A DNA stretch of 5,400 bases. Source: Lachnospiraceae bacterium (GTDB taxonomy: Bacteria > Bacillota > Clostridia > Lachnospirales > Lachnospiraceae). The notes below the pieces were generated by a model. The model searched no databases, had not been told where the DNA came from, and was given only the letters and a program-made list of their open reading frames with translations. This document shows, piece by piece, positions 1 through 5,400 of this stretch; the first letter of the stretch is position 1, and each line of letters starts with the position of its first letter. A program made the position numbers and the translations under genes. The stretch lies in contig CAAEEI010000172.1 in assembly GCA_900754855.1 (NCBI GenBank), positions 1-5,400 on the forward strand, in the 5' to 3' direction.

Positions 1-14
1 ACGTAGTCATAAAT

Positions 15-27
15 GGGGAAAATCCCC
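15..27 (+). other. small leader hairpin before the permease gene
   Basis: GGGGA at 15-19 can pair with TCCCC at 23-27 around a three-base AAA loop, giving a short but GC-rich hairpin that ends 16 bases before the AAGGAG ribosome binding site. No T-run follows, so it is not an intrinsic terminator. It may be the end of a longer leader structure that begins outside the window, or simply an mRNA hairpin of no special role. Confidence 0.3.
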
Positions 28-54
28 CAGCGATGAACGAAAGAAGGAGAGAAA

Positions 55-1509
55 ATGAAAAAACAGGATAATGTACAGAATGGTTCCCCGTATGAATTTT
101 ACGGAAAGCTCCCAATGAAAAAAGCTATCCCGCTGGGCTTACAGCATGTGATGGCCATGTTCGTGGGAAATCTGACACCGATTCTCATTGTTACCGGAGC
201 CTGTGGTCTGACGGTGGATGCCGGTTATGCGGAGCTTCGTACGGCTTTACTGCAAAATGCCATGATCATTGCCGGTGTTGTCACGCTGATCCAGCTTTTT
301 TCCATTGGTCCGTGCGGTGGTAAAGTGCCGATCATCATGGGAACCAGTTCCGGTTTTCTGGGTGTTTTCCAGAGCATTGTATCGACTTTGGGCGGCGGTG
401 TTCTCAGTTATGGAGCGATTATGGGCGCCTCTTTGATCGGCGGATTATTTGAAGGTGTGCTCGGTGCATTTTTAAAACCTTTGCGGAAATTTTTCCCGCC
501 GGTTGTCACTGGAAGCGTGGTTATGGCCATCGGTCTTTCTCTGATCAGTGTGGGAATCAACTATCTCTGCGGGGGAAATGGCGTGGCAGATTACGGTTCT
601 TTTTATAATCTGCTGCTGGGCGGTATCGTTTTACTGACCATTTTGATTTTTAAACATTGCTTTAACGCCAAAGGGATGATCAGCGCAGCGTCAGTTCTGT
701 TCGGTATCATCGTCGGGTATGCGGTAGCTATCATCATGACGCTGACCCTGCCAAATACCGGCATCAATGCAGAAGGTGTGGAATATACCTATGCATGGGT
801 CGTTAATTTTGCACAGGTAAAAGACGCGGCATGGTTTGCTCTGCCAAGCTTCGTTGGGTTTGGCGAATTATCCGAAATTAAGCTGGTATTTCGTCCGGAA
901 GCGATCTTCCCGATTATCATCATGTTCATTGTGACAGCGGTGGAAACGGTGGGAGATATTTCCGGTGTAATTGAGGGAGGTATGGACAGAGAAGCAACGG
1001 ATACAGAGTTATCCGGCGGGGTAATCTGTGATGGCGTCGGATCGGCGCTGGCAGCCTTAATGGGCGTTTTGCCAAATACTTCGTTCAGTCAGAATGTAGG
1101 TCTGGTTACCATGACAAAGGTAGTTAACCGTTCCGCTTTATCCGTTGGCGCAGTATTTCTGGTTCTTTGCGGATTTTGTCCAAAACTGGCAGCGGTGATT
1201 TCCATTATGCCGCAGTCTGTACTGGGAGGAGCTGCGGTGATGATGTTTGCCTCCATCGTTGTTTCCGGTATTCAGTTGATTACCAAACAGCCAATTGGCA
1301 CAAGAGAAGTGACGATCGTTTCTGTTGCCCTGGGTCTGGGTTACGGTATTGGAGCCACTGCGGCGGCAACCAATGCACTGCCATATTATCTGCAGTTGAT
1401 CTTCGGTGGTTCCGGTATTGTTCCGGCAGCCATTGTGGCCATGATTCTGAATATTGTGTTGCCTCCGAATAAAGATCCTTTTGATCAGGATGGACAGGCA
1501 GCCCAGTAA
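55..1509 (+). CDS. NCS2-family nucleobase permease (xanthine/uracil type)
   Basis: Predicted inner-membrane importer of a purine or pyrimidine base, driven by H+ or Na+ symport; feeds nucleobase salvage. The 484-residue protein is almost entirely hydrophobic, with about 14 likely membrane segments as in the UraA/XanQ fold. Seen directly: the TM1 Gln-His pair (Q30-H31, in GLQHVMAMFVGNLTP), the FPPVVTGSVVMAIG segment near 147-160, an acidic TM8 residue (E297 in AVETVGD), and the NAT signature QNVGLVTMTK at 346-355. In this family Gln at the first signature position is commoner in xanthine/urate carriers and Glu in uracil carriers, so a purine such as xanthine is favoured by inference. The start is chosen for AAGGAG at 44-49, five bases before ATG. 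The C-terminal tail (about 470-484) is hydrophilic. The length is slightly above the usual 430-460. Its promoter and any riboswitch lie left of the window. Family call very secure; substrate uncertain. Confidence 0.95.
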   Translation: MKKQDNVQNGSPYEFYGKLPMKKAIPLGLQHVMAMFVGNLTPILIVTGACGLTVDAGYAELRTALLQNAMIIAGVVTLIQLFSIGPCGGKVPIIMGTSSGFLGVFQSIVSTLGGGVLSYGAIMGASLIGGLFEGVLGAFLKPLRKFFPPVVTGSVVMAIGLSLISVGINYLCGGNGVADYGSFYNLLLGGIVLLTILIFKHCFNAKGMISAASVLFGIIVGYAVAIIMTLTLPNTGINAEGVEYTYAWVVNFAQVKDAAWFALPSFVGFGELSEIKLVFRPEAIFPIIIMFIVTAVETVGDISGVIEGGMDREATDTELSGGVICDGVGSALAALMGVLPNTSFSQNVGLVTMTKVVNRSALSVGAVFLVLCGFCPKLAAVISIMPQSVLGGAAVMMFASIVVSGIQLITKQPIGTREVTIVSVALGLGYGIGATAAATNALPYYLQLIFGGSGIVPAAIVAMILNIVLPPNKDPFDQDGQAAQ

Positions 1510-1513
1510 ATAA

Positions 1514-1541
1514 CATATTGTTGTAAAATCGCATATTGTTG
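1514..1541. repeat. short tandem direct repeat after the permease stop codon
   Basis: CATATTGTTG occurs at 1514-1523 and again at 1532-1541, with an 18-base period. The bases following each copy are also similar (TAAAAT versus CAAAAA). It starts five bases after the stop codon and looks like a small local duplication in the 3' untranslated region. No function is evident. Confidence 0.6.
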
Positions 1542-1550
1542 CAAAAAAGA

Positions 1551-1610
1551 AAAAGTCAGCCAAAAACGCAGAAGGAAAAATCCGTTCTGTGTTTCAGGCT
1601 GATTTTTTTT
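1551..1610. terminator. bidirectional intrinsic terminator between convergent genes
   Basis: TCAGCC (1556-1561) pairs with GGCTGA (1597-1602). The stem extends outward through a G-T wobble and A-T pairs to 1551. An inner arm pairs 1566-1576 with 1581-1592, with one bulged G (1584), one G-T wobble and an AAAA loop. On the plus strand the hairpin runs into eight T residues (1603-1610). On the minus strand it is followed by two T-tracts (1554-1550 and 1548-1543). It sits about 42 bases after the permease stop and about 43 bases after the MATE stop, so it probably ends both transcripts. Confidence 0.85.
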
Positions 1611-1652
1611 GCTGGGAAATATAGCTTTGGTAAAGCTGGCGGACGTCGCAGG

Positions 1653-2978
1653 TTATTCCCATTTTTCGTGAAAGTAGATGCCTACGCAGAGCAGAGCGGA
1701 AAGCAACGAGCCGAGGGGAGCGGCCAGCCCCATGGGATAAAGGGTGGCAGGAAAATAAACGGCGGCCAGCCATGCGCCGGGAATGCGGACAAGGACAATG
1801 GAAAGGAAGTTCTGGATAAAAGAGAGCAGGGAACGACCGTAGGCACAGAAGAAGCCGCTGAAACAAAAATGAACAGCTGCCGTGGTACAATCCAGAACAT
1901 AGGCCCGCAGATATTGTGTTCCCATGGTGATTACTTCGGCATTATGGGTGAAAATGCCCAGAATATACGGAGAAATAAACTGAAAAAGAATACTGACCAG
2001 CAGTCCGAAAGAAACGGCGATGGTCAGCCCGCAACCAAGAGTTTTCTTTGCCCGCTCCGGTTTGCCCGCGCCGACATTCTGTGCGGCGATGGCAGAGATG
2101 GAAGAAAGCATGGCGGAAGGAACGAGAAAAAGAAAGCTGATGATTTTTTCCACGATACCTACACTGGCTGCGGCCACCACGCCCCTGCTGTTGGCAATGG
2201 CCGTAATAAACAGGAAGGAAATCTGAATAAATCCATCCTGACAGGTGACCGGAATGCCGATTTTTAACAAAGAGGCAATCGCCGATTTGCAAGGACGAAA
2301 ATCTTCTTTGTGAAAAGAAAGAGGCAAAAGGTCATGCCGGCGTATCTGGTAAAAGGCGCAGACAACGCTGACGCCCTGAGAAATCACCGTGGCAAGAGCG
2401 GCGCCGGCTGCCCCCAGATGAAGCCCTCCTACCAGCAGAAAATCCAGGGCAATGTTAAACACACAGGCAATAAGGATGAAAAAGAGCGGGCTTCTGGAAT
2501 CACCGATGCCACGAAAAACGCAGCTGATGATATTATAGGCGACAATCAGAGGAATTCCCATGAAACAGATGCGCAGATAGGTTCGTGTCTCCGCCACAGC
2601 TTCCGGGGGTGTAGAAAGCAGAAAAAGAATGCCATCGACGGAAAGCAGAAGAAGGATGGTGAGAAGCAGGGCGAGCAGAGAAAAAAGAACGACGGTATTG
2701 CCGATGGCTTGACGGATCTTTTTCTCCTCTTTTTTTCCTACGGCCTGACTGATCAGTACCGTGGAGCCCATGGCAAGACCGACAATCATCACGGTGAGCA
2801 TGTGCATTACCTGACTGCCGATGGAAACCGCAGAGATGGCGTCGGCGCCATTAAATTGTCCGGTTACAAATAAATCGGCCATACCATAAAATGTTTGCAG
2901 AAAACAGGAAAGCATGTAGGGCAGAGCAAAAATGAGCAGACCACTGACAATGCTTCTGGTAGTAAAATCTTTTCTCAT
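1653..2978 (-). CDS. MATE-family efflux transporter
   Basis: Predicted inner-membrane antiporter that exports drugs, cationic metabolites or other organic compounds in exchange for Na+ or H+. The 441 residues match the usual MATE length (440-460), with about 12 membrane segments in two six-helix halves. Family features seen: ALPYMLSCFLQTFYGMADLF near 18-37; GSQVMHMLTVMIVGLAMGST at 54-73; RGIGDSRSPL at 156-165 followed by NIALDFLLVGG (175-185) and GAAGAALATVISQG (189-202); and in the second half AAQNVGAGKPERAKK (298-312), the counterpart of the first-half AVGKKEEKK loop (79-87). The start at 2978 is supported by a modest TGAGG site at 2993-2989, ten bases upstream. A strong terminator lies between it and the upstream antiporter gene, so it probably has its own promoter, though I could not pick a convincing one in 2979-3042. 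Substrate cannot be deduced. No regulator is adjacent. Confidence 0.95.
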   Translation of the reverse strand: MRKDFTTRSIVSGLLIFALPYMLSCFLQTFYGMADLFVTGQFNGADAISAVSIGSQVMHMLTVMIVGLAMGSTVLISQAVGKKEEKKIRQAIGNTVVLFSLLALLLTILLLLSVDGILFLLSTPPEAVAETRTYLRICFMGIPLIVAYNIISCVFRGIGDSRSPLFFILIACVFNIALDFLLVGGLHLGAAGAALATVISQGVSVVCAFYQIRRHDLLPLSFHKEDFRPCKSAIASLLKIGIPVTCQDGFIQISFLFITAIANSRGVVAAASVGIVEKIISFLFLVPSAMLSSISAIAAQNVGAGKPERAKKTLGCGLTIAVSFGLLVSILFQFISPYILGIFTHNAEVITMGTQYLRAYVLDCTTAAVHFCFSGFFCAYGRSLLSFIQNFLSIVLVRIPGAWLAAVYFPATLYPMGLAAPLGSLLSALLCVGIYFHEKWE

Positions 2979-3042
2979 AATAATTAATCCTCAGATAAAA
3001 GTGAAAACAGTTCTGTAAATTTGCATATTGATAAAGCAGAAC

Positions 3043-3098
3043 AAAAAAAGGCACAGGGAAACGGGCAGACGATATGCTGACGGCCGGTTTCTCTGTGC
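3043..3098 (-). terminator. intrinsic terminator after the Ca2+/Na+ antiporter gene
   Basis: On the minus strand GCACAG (3098-3093) pairs with CTGTGC (3056-3051). After one A-C mismatch the stem continues GAAAC with GTTTC, then, past a C-C mismatch, GGC with GCC, giving an arm of about 16 positions around a loop of about 16 bases. Seven T residues follow directly (3049-3043 on the minus strand, after one C at 3050). The hairpin begins eight bases past the stop codon of the antiporter gene, a textbook position, and should insulate the MATE gene from its transcription. Confidence 0.85.
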
Positions 3099-3105
3099 AC
3101 TCTGG

Positions 3106-4023
3106 TTAACGGATGATGATGTACGCAGTATAAATGACATAACAGGCCAGACAGACGATTCCTTCACAGCGGTTGGTGATCTTCTGTGTTCTGGCAAAAA
3201 TCAGAATGAGGGCGCTCATCAAAATCAGAATGACCCCATCGATGATCAGTTCACTGGTGACAGGAATCGGCGTGAGCATGGAGGTCAGGCCGAGAATAAA
3301 TAAAATATTAAACAGACAGCTTCCAACTACGTTTCCCAGAGCAATGCCGGAATCGCCTTTTCTGGCTGCCACCACGGAGGTGATCAGTTCCGGCAGGGAA
3401 GTTCCGATGGCCACGATCGTCAGACCGACCAGAGCGTCGCTCATGCCAAAGGATTTGGCAATGGTGCTGGCGCTGTTTACCACCAGTCGCGCGCCGACAA
3501 TGATGGAAAAAAGACCGCCGGCAATGAAAAACAGGCTGGTCGGCAGCGGCAGCAGTTTTTCGCTGACTTCTTCTATCCGTTCGCTCATGGCCTTACGGAC
3601 GATGGTCACCATGTAGATCACCAGACCGATGCATAAGAGCAAACCTTCCAGACGGGAGAGGTTCTTATTCATGATAAAAAGGAAAAGAAGGATGGAAGTG
3701 CCAAGGTTCCACCACAGATCCCGTTTTAAAATGGAAGCTGGAGAGGCAATGGGCCGGATGATCGCCGCGCAGCCTACGACCGCCAGCAGGTTAAAAATAT
3801 TGGAACCGATGATGTTGCCCAGAGACATCCCGTTATTGCCGTTCATTCCGGCTGTGATGCTGACGGCGGCTTCCGGAGCGCTGGTTCCCATGGAAACAAG
3901 AGTCAGACCGATGATGATGGAGGGAATCTTCAGTAATCTTGCAATAGAAGAAGAGCCATCGACAAAAAAATCAGCTCCTTTGATCAGCAAAACGAAGCCG
4001 ATCAGCAAAAGTAAATAATCCAT
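3106..4023 (-). CDS. CaCA-family calcium/sodium antiporter (YrbG-like)
   Basis: Predicted inner-membrane cation exchanger that expels Ca2+ in exchange for Na+ (or possibly H+ or K+). The 305 residues and roughly ten membrane segments match the prokaryotic YrbG/NCX_Mj group. The two inverted alpha repeats are clear. Alpha-1 has GTSAPE (46-51) and GNIIGSNIFN (69-78); alpha-2 has GTSLPE (207-212) and GNVVGSCLFN (230-239). E51 and E212 are the expected ion-binding glutamates; N78 and N239 lie 27 residues after them, the spacing seen between ligands of the archaeal exchanger NCX_Mj. The usual Asn of alpha-2 GSN is Cys236 here. A hydrophilic stretch around 143-158 (RKAMSERIEEVSEK) is the loop between the halves. 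The start is fixed by a perfect AGGAGG at 4035-4030, six bases upstream. It is a monocistronic unit with its own promoter and terminator. Exchange partner not certain. Confidence 0.94.
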   Translation of the reverse strand: MDYLLLLIGFVLLIKGADFFVDGSSSIARLLKIPSIIIGLTLVSMGTSAPEAAVSITAGMNGNNGMSLGNIIGSNIFNLLAVVGCAAIIRPIASPASILKRDLWWNLGTSILLFLFIMNKNLSRLEGLLLCIGLVIYMVTIVRKAMSERIEEVSEKLLPLPTSLFFIAGGLFSIIVGARLVVNSASTIAKSFGMSDALVGLTIVAIGTSLPELITSVVAARKGDSGIALGNVVGSCLFNILFILGLTSMLTPIPVTSELIIDGVILILMSALILIFARTQKITNRCEGIVCLACYVIYTAYIIIR

Positions 4024-4092
4024 AATATTCCTCCTGGATGATAAGAAAATGTTTTACACCGTAGTCCGTATAATGAGGACTCTCTGAAATAA

Positions 4093-4120
4093 AATATAGT
4101 ATTCGGAGAATCTCTGTCAA
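4093..4120 (-). promoter_or_regulatory. sigma-A-type promoter for the Ca2+/Na+ antiporter gene
   Basis: On the minus strand, a perfect TTGACA (-35, 4120-4115) is followed after 16 bases by TATATT (-10, 4098-4093). Transcription would begin near 4086, leaving a leader of about 60 bases before the ATG at 4023. That leader contains a weak AGTCC/GGACT inverted repeat (4081-4063). Predicted from consensus match and position only. Confidence 0.65.
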
Positions 4121-4130
4121 GGGAAACTTG

Positions 4131-4159
4131 AAAAATTCTGCGAGAAACAAAAATTCCGC
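4131..4159. repeat. imperfect direct repeat between the divergent promoters
   Basis: AAAAATTCTGC at 4131-4141 recurs as AAAAATTCCGC at 4149-4159, an 18-base period with one mismatch in eleven positions. Just to the left, TCAAG (4117-4121) and CTTGA (4127-4131) form an inverted repeat around five bases that overlaps the minus-strand -35 box. The elements sit between the two -35 boxes, where an operator or UP-like A-tracts could act. No regulator family is recognised. Confidence 0.4.
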
Positions 4160-4181
4160 ATGGAAAGGCAAATGTATTTTA

Positions 4182-4210
4182 TTGACAAAGAAAGTAAAGA
4201 ATAGGATAAT
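4182..4210 (+). promoter_or_regulatory. sigma-A-type promoter for the receiver-GGDEF-EAL gene
   Basis: A perfect TTGACA (-35, 4182-4187) is separated by exactly 17 bases from GATAAT (-10, 4205-4210), which matches TATAAT at five of six positions. The start of transcription would fall near 4217, giving a short leader of about 40 bases before the chosen ATG. This is the best promoter match in the window and suggests substantial basal expression. Confidence 0.75.
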
Positions 4211-4240
4211 AAAAACCAGAAGAAACTCTTTAATGTGAAT

Positions 4241-4248
4241 GAGAAAGG
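4241..4248 (+). promoter_or_regulatory. ribosome binding site that favours the start at 4257
   Basis: GAGAAAGG ends eight bases before ATG 4257. An in-frame ATG at 4239 overlaps this site and has only a weak AGAAGAAA stretch upstream, so 4257 is preferred; the earlier start would add only six residues (MRKVFD). An in-frame TGA at 4236 excludes any start further upstream. Confidence 0.6.
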
Positions 4249-4256
4249 TTTTTGAC

Positions 4257-5400
4257 ATGGTGAAGCACAAGCAGAAAAAGATCATAGTACTGGCAGATGC
4301 CTCCTGTTCTAACCGTGCCATTTTGCAAGGGATTCTGGAGGATGAATTTCAGATCCGGGAGACGGTAAATAGTGAACAAACGATAGAAATGATGGAAAAG
4401 GAGGGGGAGAACATTTCCCTGATTCTTCTGAACATTTCTTTACAAAAAGAAGACAGTTGCAGTATTCTTTTCTATGTTCATCAGCATCAGTGGAATAAAA
4501 TCGTTCCCATCATCAGCATTCTGGAAGAGGATGCACAGGAAAAGTTTAATGCCCTCTATGAAGATGATATTTTTGATTTCATCAAGATGAGCACAGAACC
4601 ACAGATTATAAAACACAGGGTCAGAAGTGCGATCCGTCTGTTCACCAGACAAAGGAAAATCATTGAGCAGATTGAACAGCAGAATAATCATCTGTCAAAA
4701 CAAAATGAAAAACTCCATTATATAGACAGCCTGACCGGGTGTCTGAATTTTGAGGCGTTTAAAATGCAGGCATCCCGTCTGATCAGAGAAGAATCCGGGA
4801 AAAAATATGCGCTGTCCTATTGTGATATTAAAAGATTCAAGTTTATCAATGATGAGTTTGGTTATGAGGTAGGAGACCATCTTATCCGGCACTGGGCGGA
4901 AGCCATAAAAAATGATCTGGGCGAGGACGAAATTATCGGCAGGGTATCCGCAGATAACATGATCGTACTCAGCCATTATGAGCAGGAAGAAGAGCTATAT
5001 GAACGGATCAGAAAACGTACCGCGTCAGTGGAAGGTTTTCTCAGAGAAAGAGAAAAGGGATATGATATAGAAATCGTCATCGGCGTTTATCTGGTAAAAG
5101 AGGAAGAAAAAAAAGAGCCGAAGATCAGCCATATGCTGGACTGTGCCAATGTGGCGCAAAAGAGCGTAAAGAAACTGAACGGAAGTCAGATTGCCTTCTA
5201 CAGTAAAAAAATGTGGGAACAGCAGGTGAGAGAACAGGAGATCCGTCAGCATTTGCGGCTGGCCATGGCCCATGGGGAAATCGAAGTGTGGTTTCAGCCG
5301 CAGTTTGATTGCAGCAACCATAAATTTGTCGGAGCAGAAGCGCTGGCCAGATGGAATCATCCGGAATTAGGCGCAATTTCTCCGGCAGAGTTTATTCCGA
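4257..5400 (+). CDS. receiver-like / degenerate GGDEF / EAL cyclic-di-GMP protein, 3' end outside window
   Basis: Predicted cytoplasmic c-di-GMP signalling protein, probably a phosphodiesterase. I translated it by hand: 381 codons are open with no stop, and the frame leaves the window. Residues 7-130 resemble a CheY-like receiver (IIVLADASCSNRAIL; LILLNISL; FIK at 108-110), but the phospho-acceptor position is Asn59 and only one Asp (D14) remains of the acidic pair. Residues 131-155 are a likely coiled-coil linker rich in Q, E and K. Residues 156-316 are a GGDEF domain, with DSLTGCLN (157-164), D190 in CDIKRFKFIND and VGD (205-207), but SADNM (231-235) replaces GGDEF and no RxxD inhibitory site precedes it. 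The EAL domain starts near 325, with WFQPQFD (345-351), EALARW (361-366) and SPAEFIP (375-381). No membrane segment is visible. It is transcribed from its own promoter, divergent from the antiporter gene. The rest of the catalytic EAL residues are unseen. Confidence 0.9.
   Translation, partial: MVKHKQKKIIVLADASCSNRAILQGILEDEFQIRETVNSEQTIEMMEKEGENISLILLNISLQKEDSCSILFYVHQHQWNKIVPIISILEEDAQEKFNALYEDDIFDFIKMSTEPQIIKHRVRSAIRLFTRQRKIIEQIEQQNNHLSKQNEKLHYIDSLTGCLNFEAFKMQASRLIREESGKKYALSYCDIKRFKFINDEFGYEVGDHLIRHWAEAIKNDLGEDEIIGRVSADNMIVLSHYEQEEELYERIRKRTASVEGFLREREKGYDIEIVIGVYLVKEEEKKEPKISHMLDCANVAQKSVKKLNGSQIAFYSKKMWEQQVREQEIRQHLRLAMAHGEIEVWFQPQFDCSNHKFVGAEALARWNHPELGAISPAEFIP

Noticed and set aside
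33..71. Tiny upstream open frame starting at ATG 33
   Set aside because: It encodes about twelve charged residues, has no ribosome binding site, and overlaps the real permease start; not supported as a leader peptide.
1536..2873. Two long plus-strand open frames (243 codons at 1536-2267 and 187 codons at 2310-2873) opposite the MATE gene
   Set aside because: They are antisense to a clearly recognisable MATE gene. Their products are Lys/Gly/Asn-rich low-complexity strings with no domain, and the first begins inside the terminator region with no ribosome binding site. They are shadow frames.
3173..4018. Plus-strand open frames of 147 and 129 codons opposite the Ca2+/Na+ antiporter gene
   Set aside because: They are antisense shadows of a conserved transporter; the Met/Arg/Pro-rich products resemble no family and lack ribosome binding sites.
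1653..4023. MATE and Ca2+/Na+ antiporter as one minus-strand operon
   Set aside because: A strong hairpin with seven T residues sits directly after the antiporter stop, and the gap is 127 bases, so separate transcription is more likely.
4053..4074. TTTACA and TATAAT on the plus strand as another promoter
   Set aside because: The spacer is only ten bases (4059-4068), far below the 16-18 needed; TATAAT here lies in the leader of the minus-strand gene.
4252..4257. TTGACA overlapping the start codon of the c-di-GMP gene
   Set aside because: It lies between the ribosome binding site and the ATG, and no matching -10 box is placed 16-18 bases downstream; chance match.
3971..4321. Minus-strand open frame of 116 codons spanning the divergent control region
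   Set aside because: It crosses both predicted promoters and overlaps the starts of two real genes in other frames; there is no domain and no plausible ribosome binding site.
4440..5376. Several minus-strand open frames of 83-111 codons at the right end
   Set aside because: All lie opposite the receiver-GGDEF-EAL gene, whose plus-strand frame is continuous and matches known domains.

Overview
The window looks like chromosomal DNA from a gut-type Firmicute, most likely a Lachnospiraceae-like member of the Clostridia. This is inferred from the protein sequences, the AGGAGG-type ribosome binding sites and the sigma-A-like promoters. No marker gene is present, so the family-level placement is tentative. 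I see no mobile elements, tRNA or rRNA genes, CRISPR arrays or phage genes.

Layout: (1) 55-1509, plus strand: a complete NCS2-family nucleobase (xanthine/uracil-type) permease. Only 54 bases of its leader are visible. (2) 1510-1652: a convergent intergenic gap with an 18-base tandem repeat and a long hairpin flanked by T-runs on both strands, probably a shared bidirectional terminator. (3) 1653-2978, minus strand: a complete 441-residue MATE-family multidrug/cation antiporter. (4) 2979-3105: a gap holding a strong intrinsic terminator for the next gene upstream. (5) 3106-4023, minus strand: a complete 305-residue CaCA-family Na+/Ca2+ antiporter of the YrbG type. (6) 4024-4256: a divergent control region with good promoter matches on both strands and an imperfect direct repeat between them. 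(7) 4257-5400, plus strand: the first 381 residues of a multi-domain cyclic-di-GMP protein that runs off the right edge. Its order is pseudo-receiver, degenerate GGDEF, then the start of an EAL domain.

The three transporters are separate transcription units rather than an operon. The terminators after genes 1 and 3 support this, and no shared pathway is evident. They are ordinary ion- or metabolite-coupled inner-membrane carriers. The most interesting gene is the last one. Its receiver lacks the phospho-acceptor Asp and its GGDEF motif is SADNM, while the visible part of the EAL domain keeps the key motifs. It is probably a c-di-GMP phosphodiesterase whose two N-terminal domains are sensory or structural rather than catalytic. 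I found no convincing evidence of a wholly new system in the visible bases.
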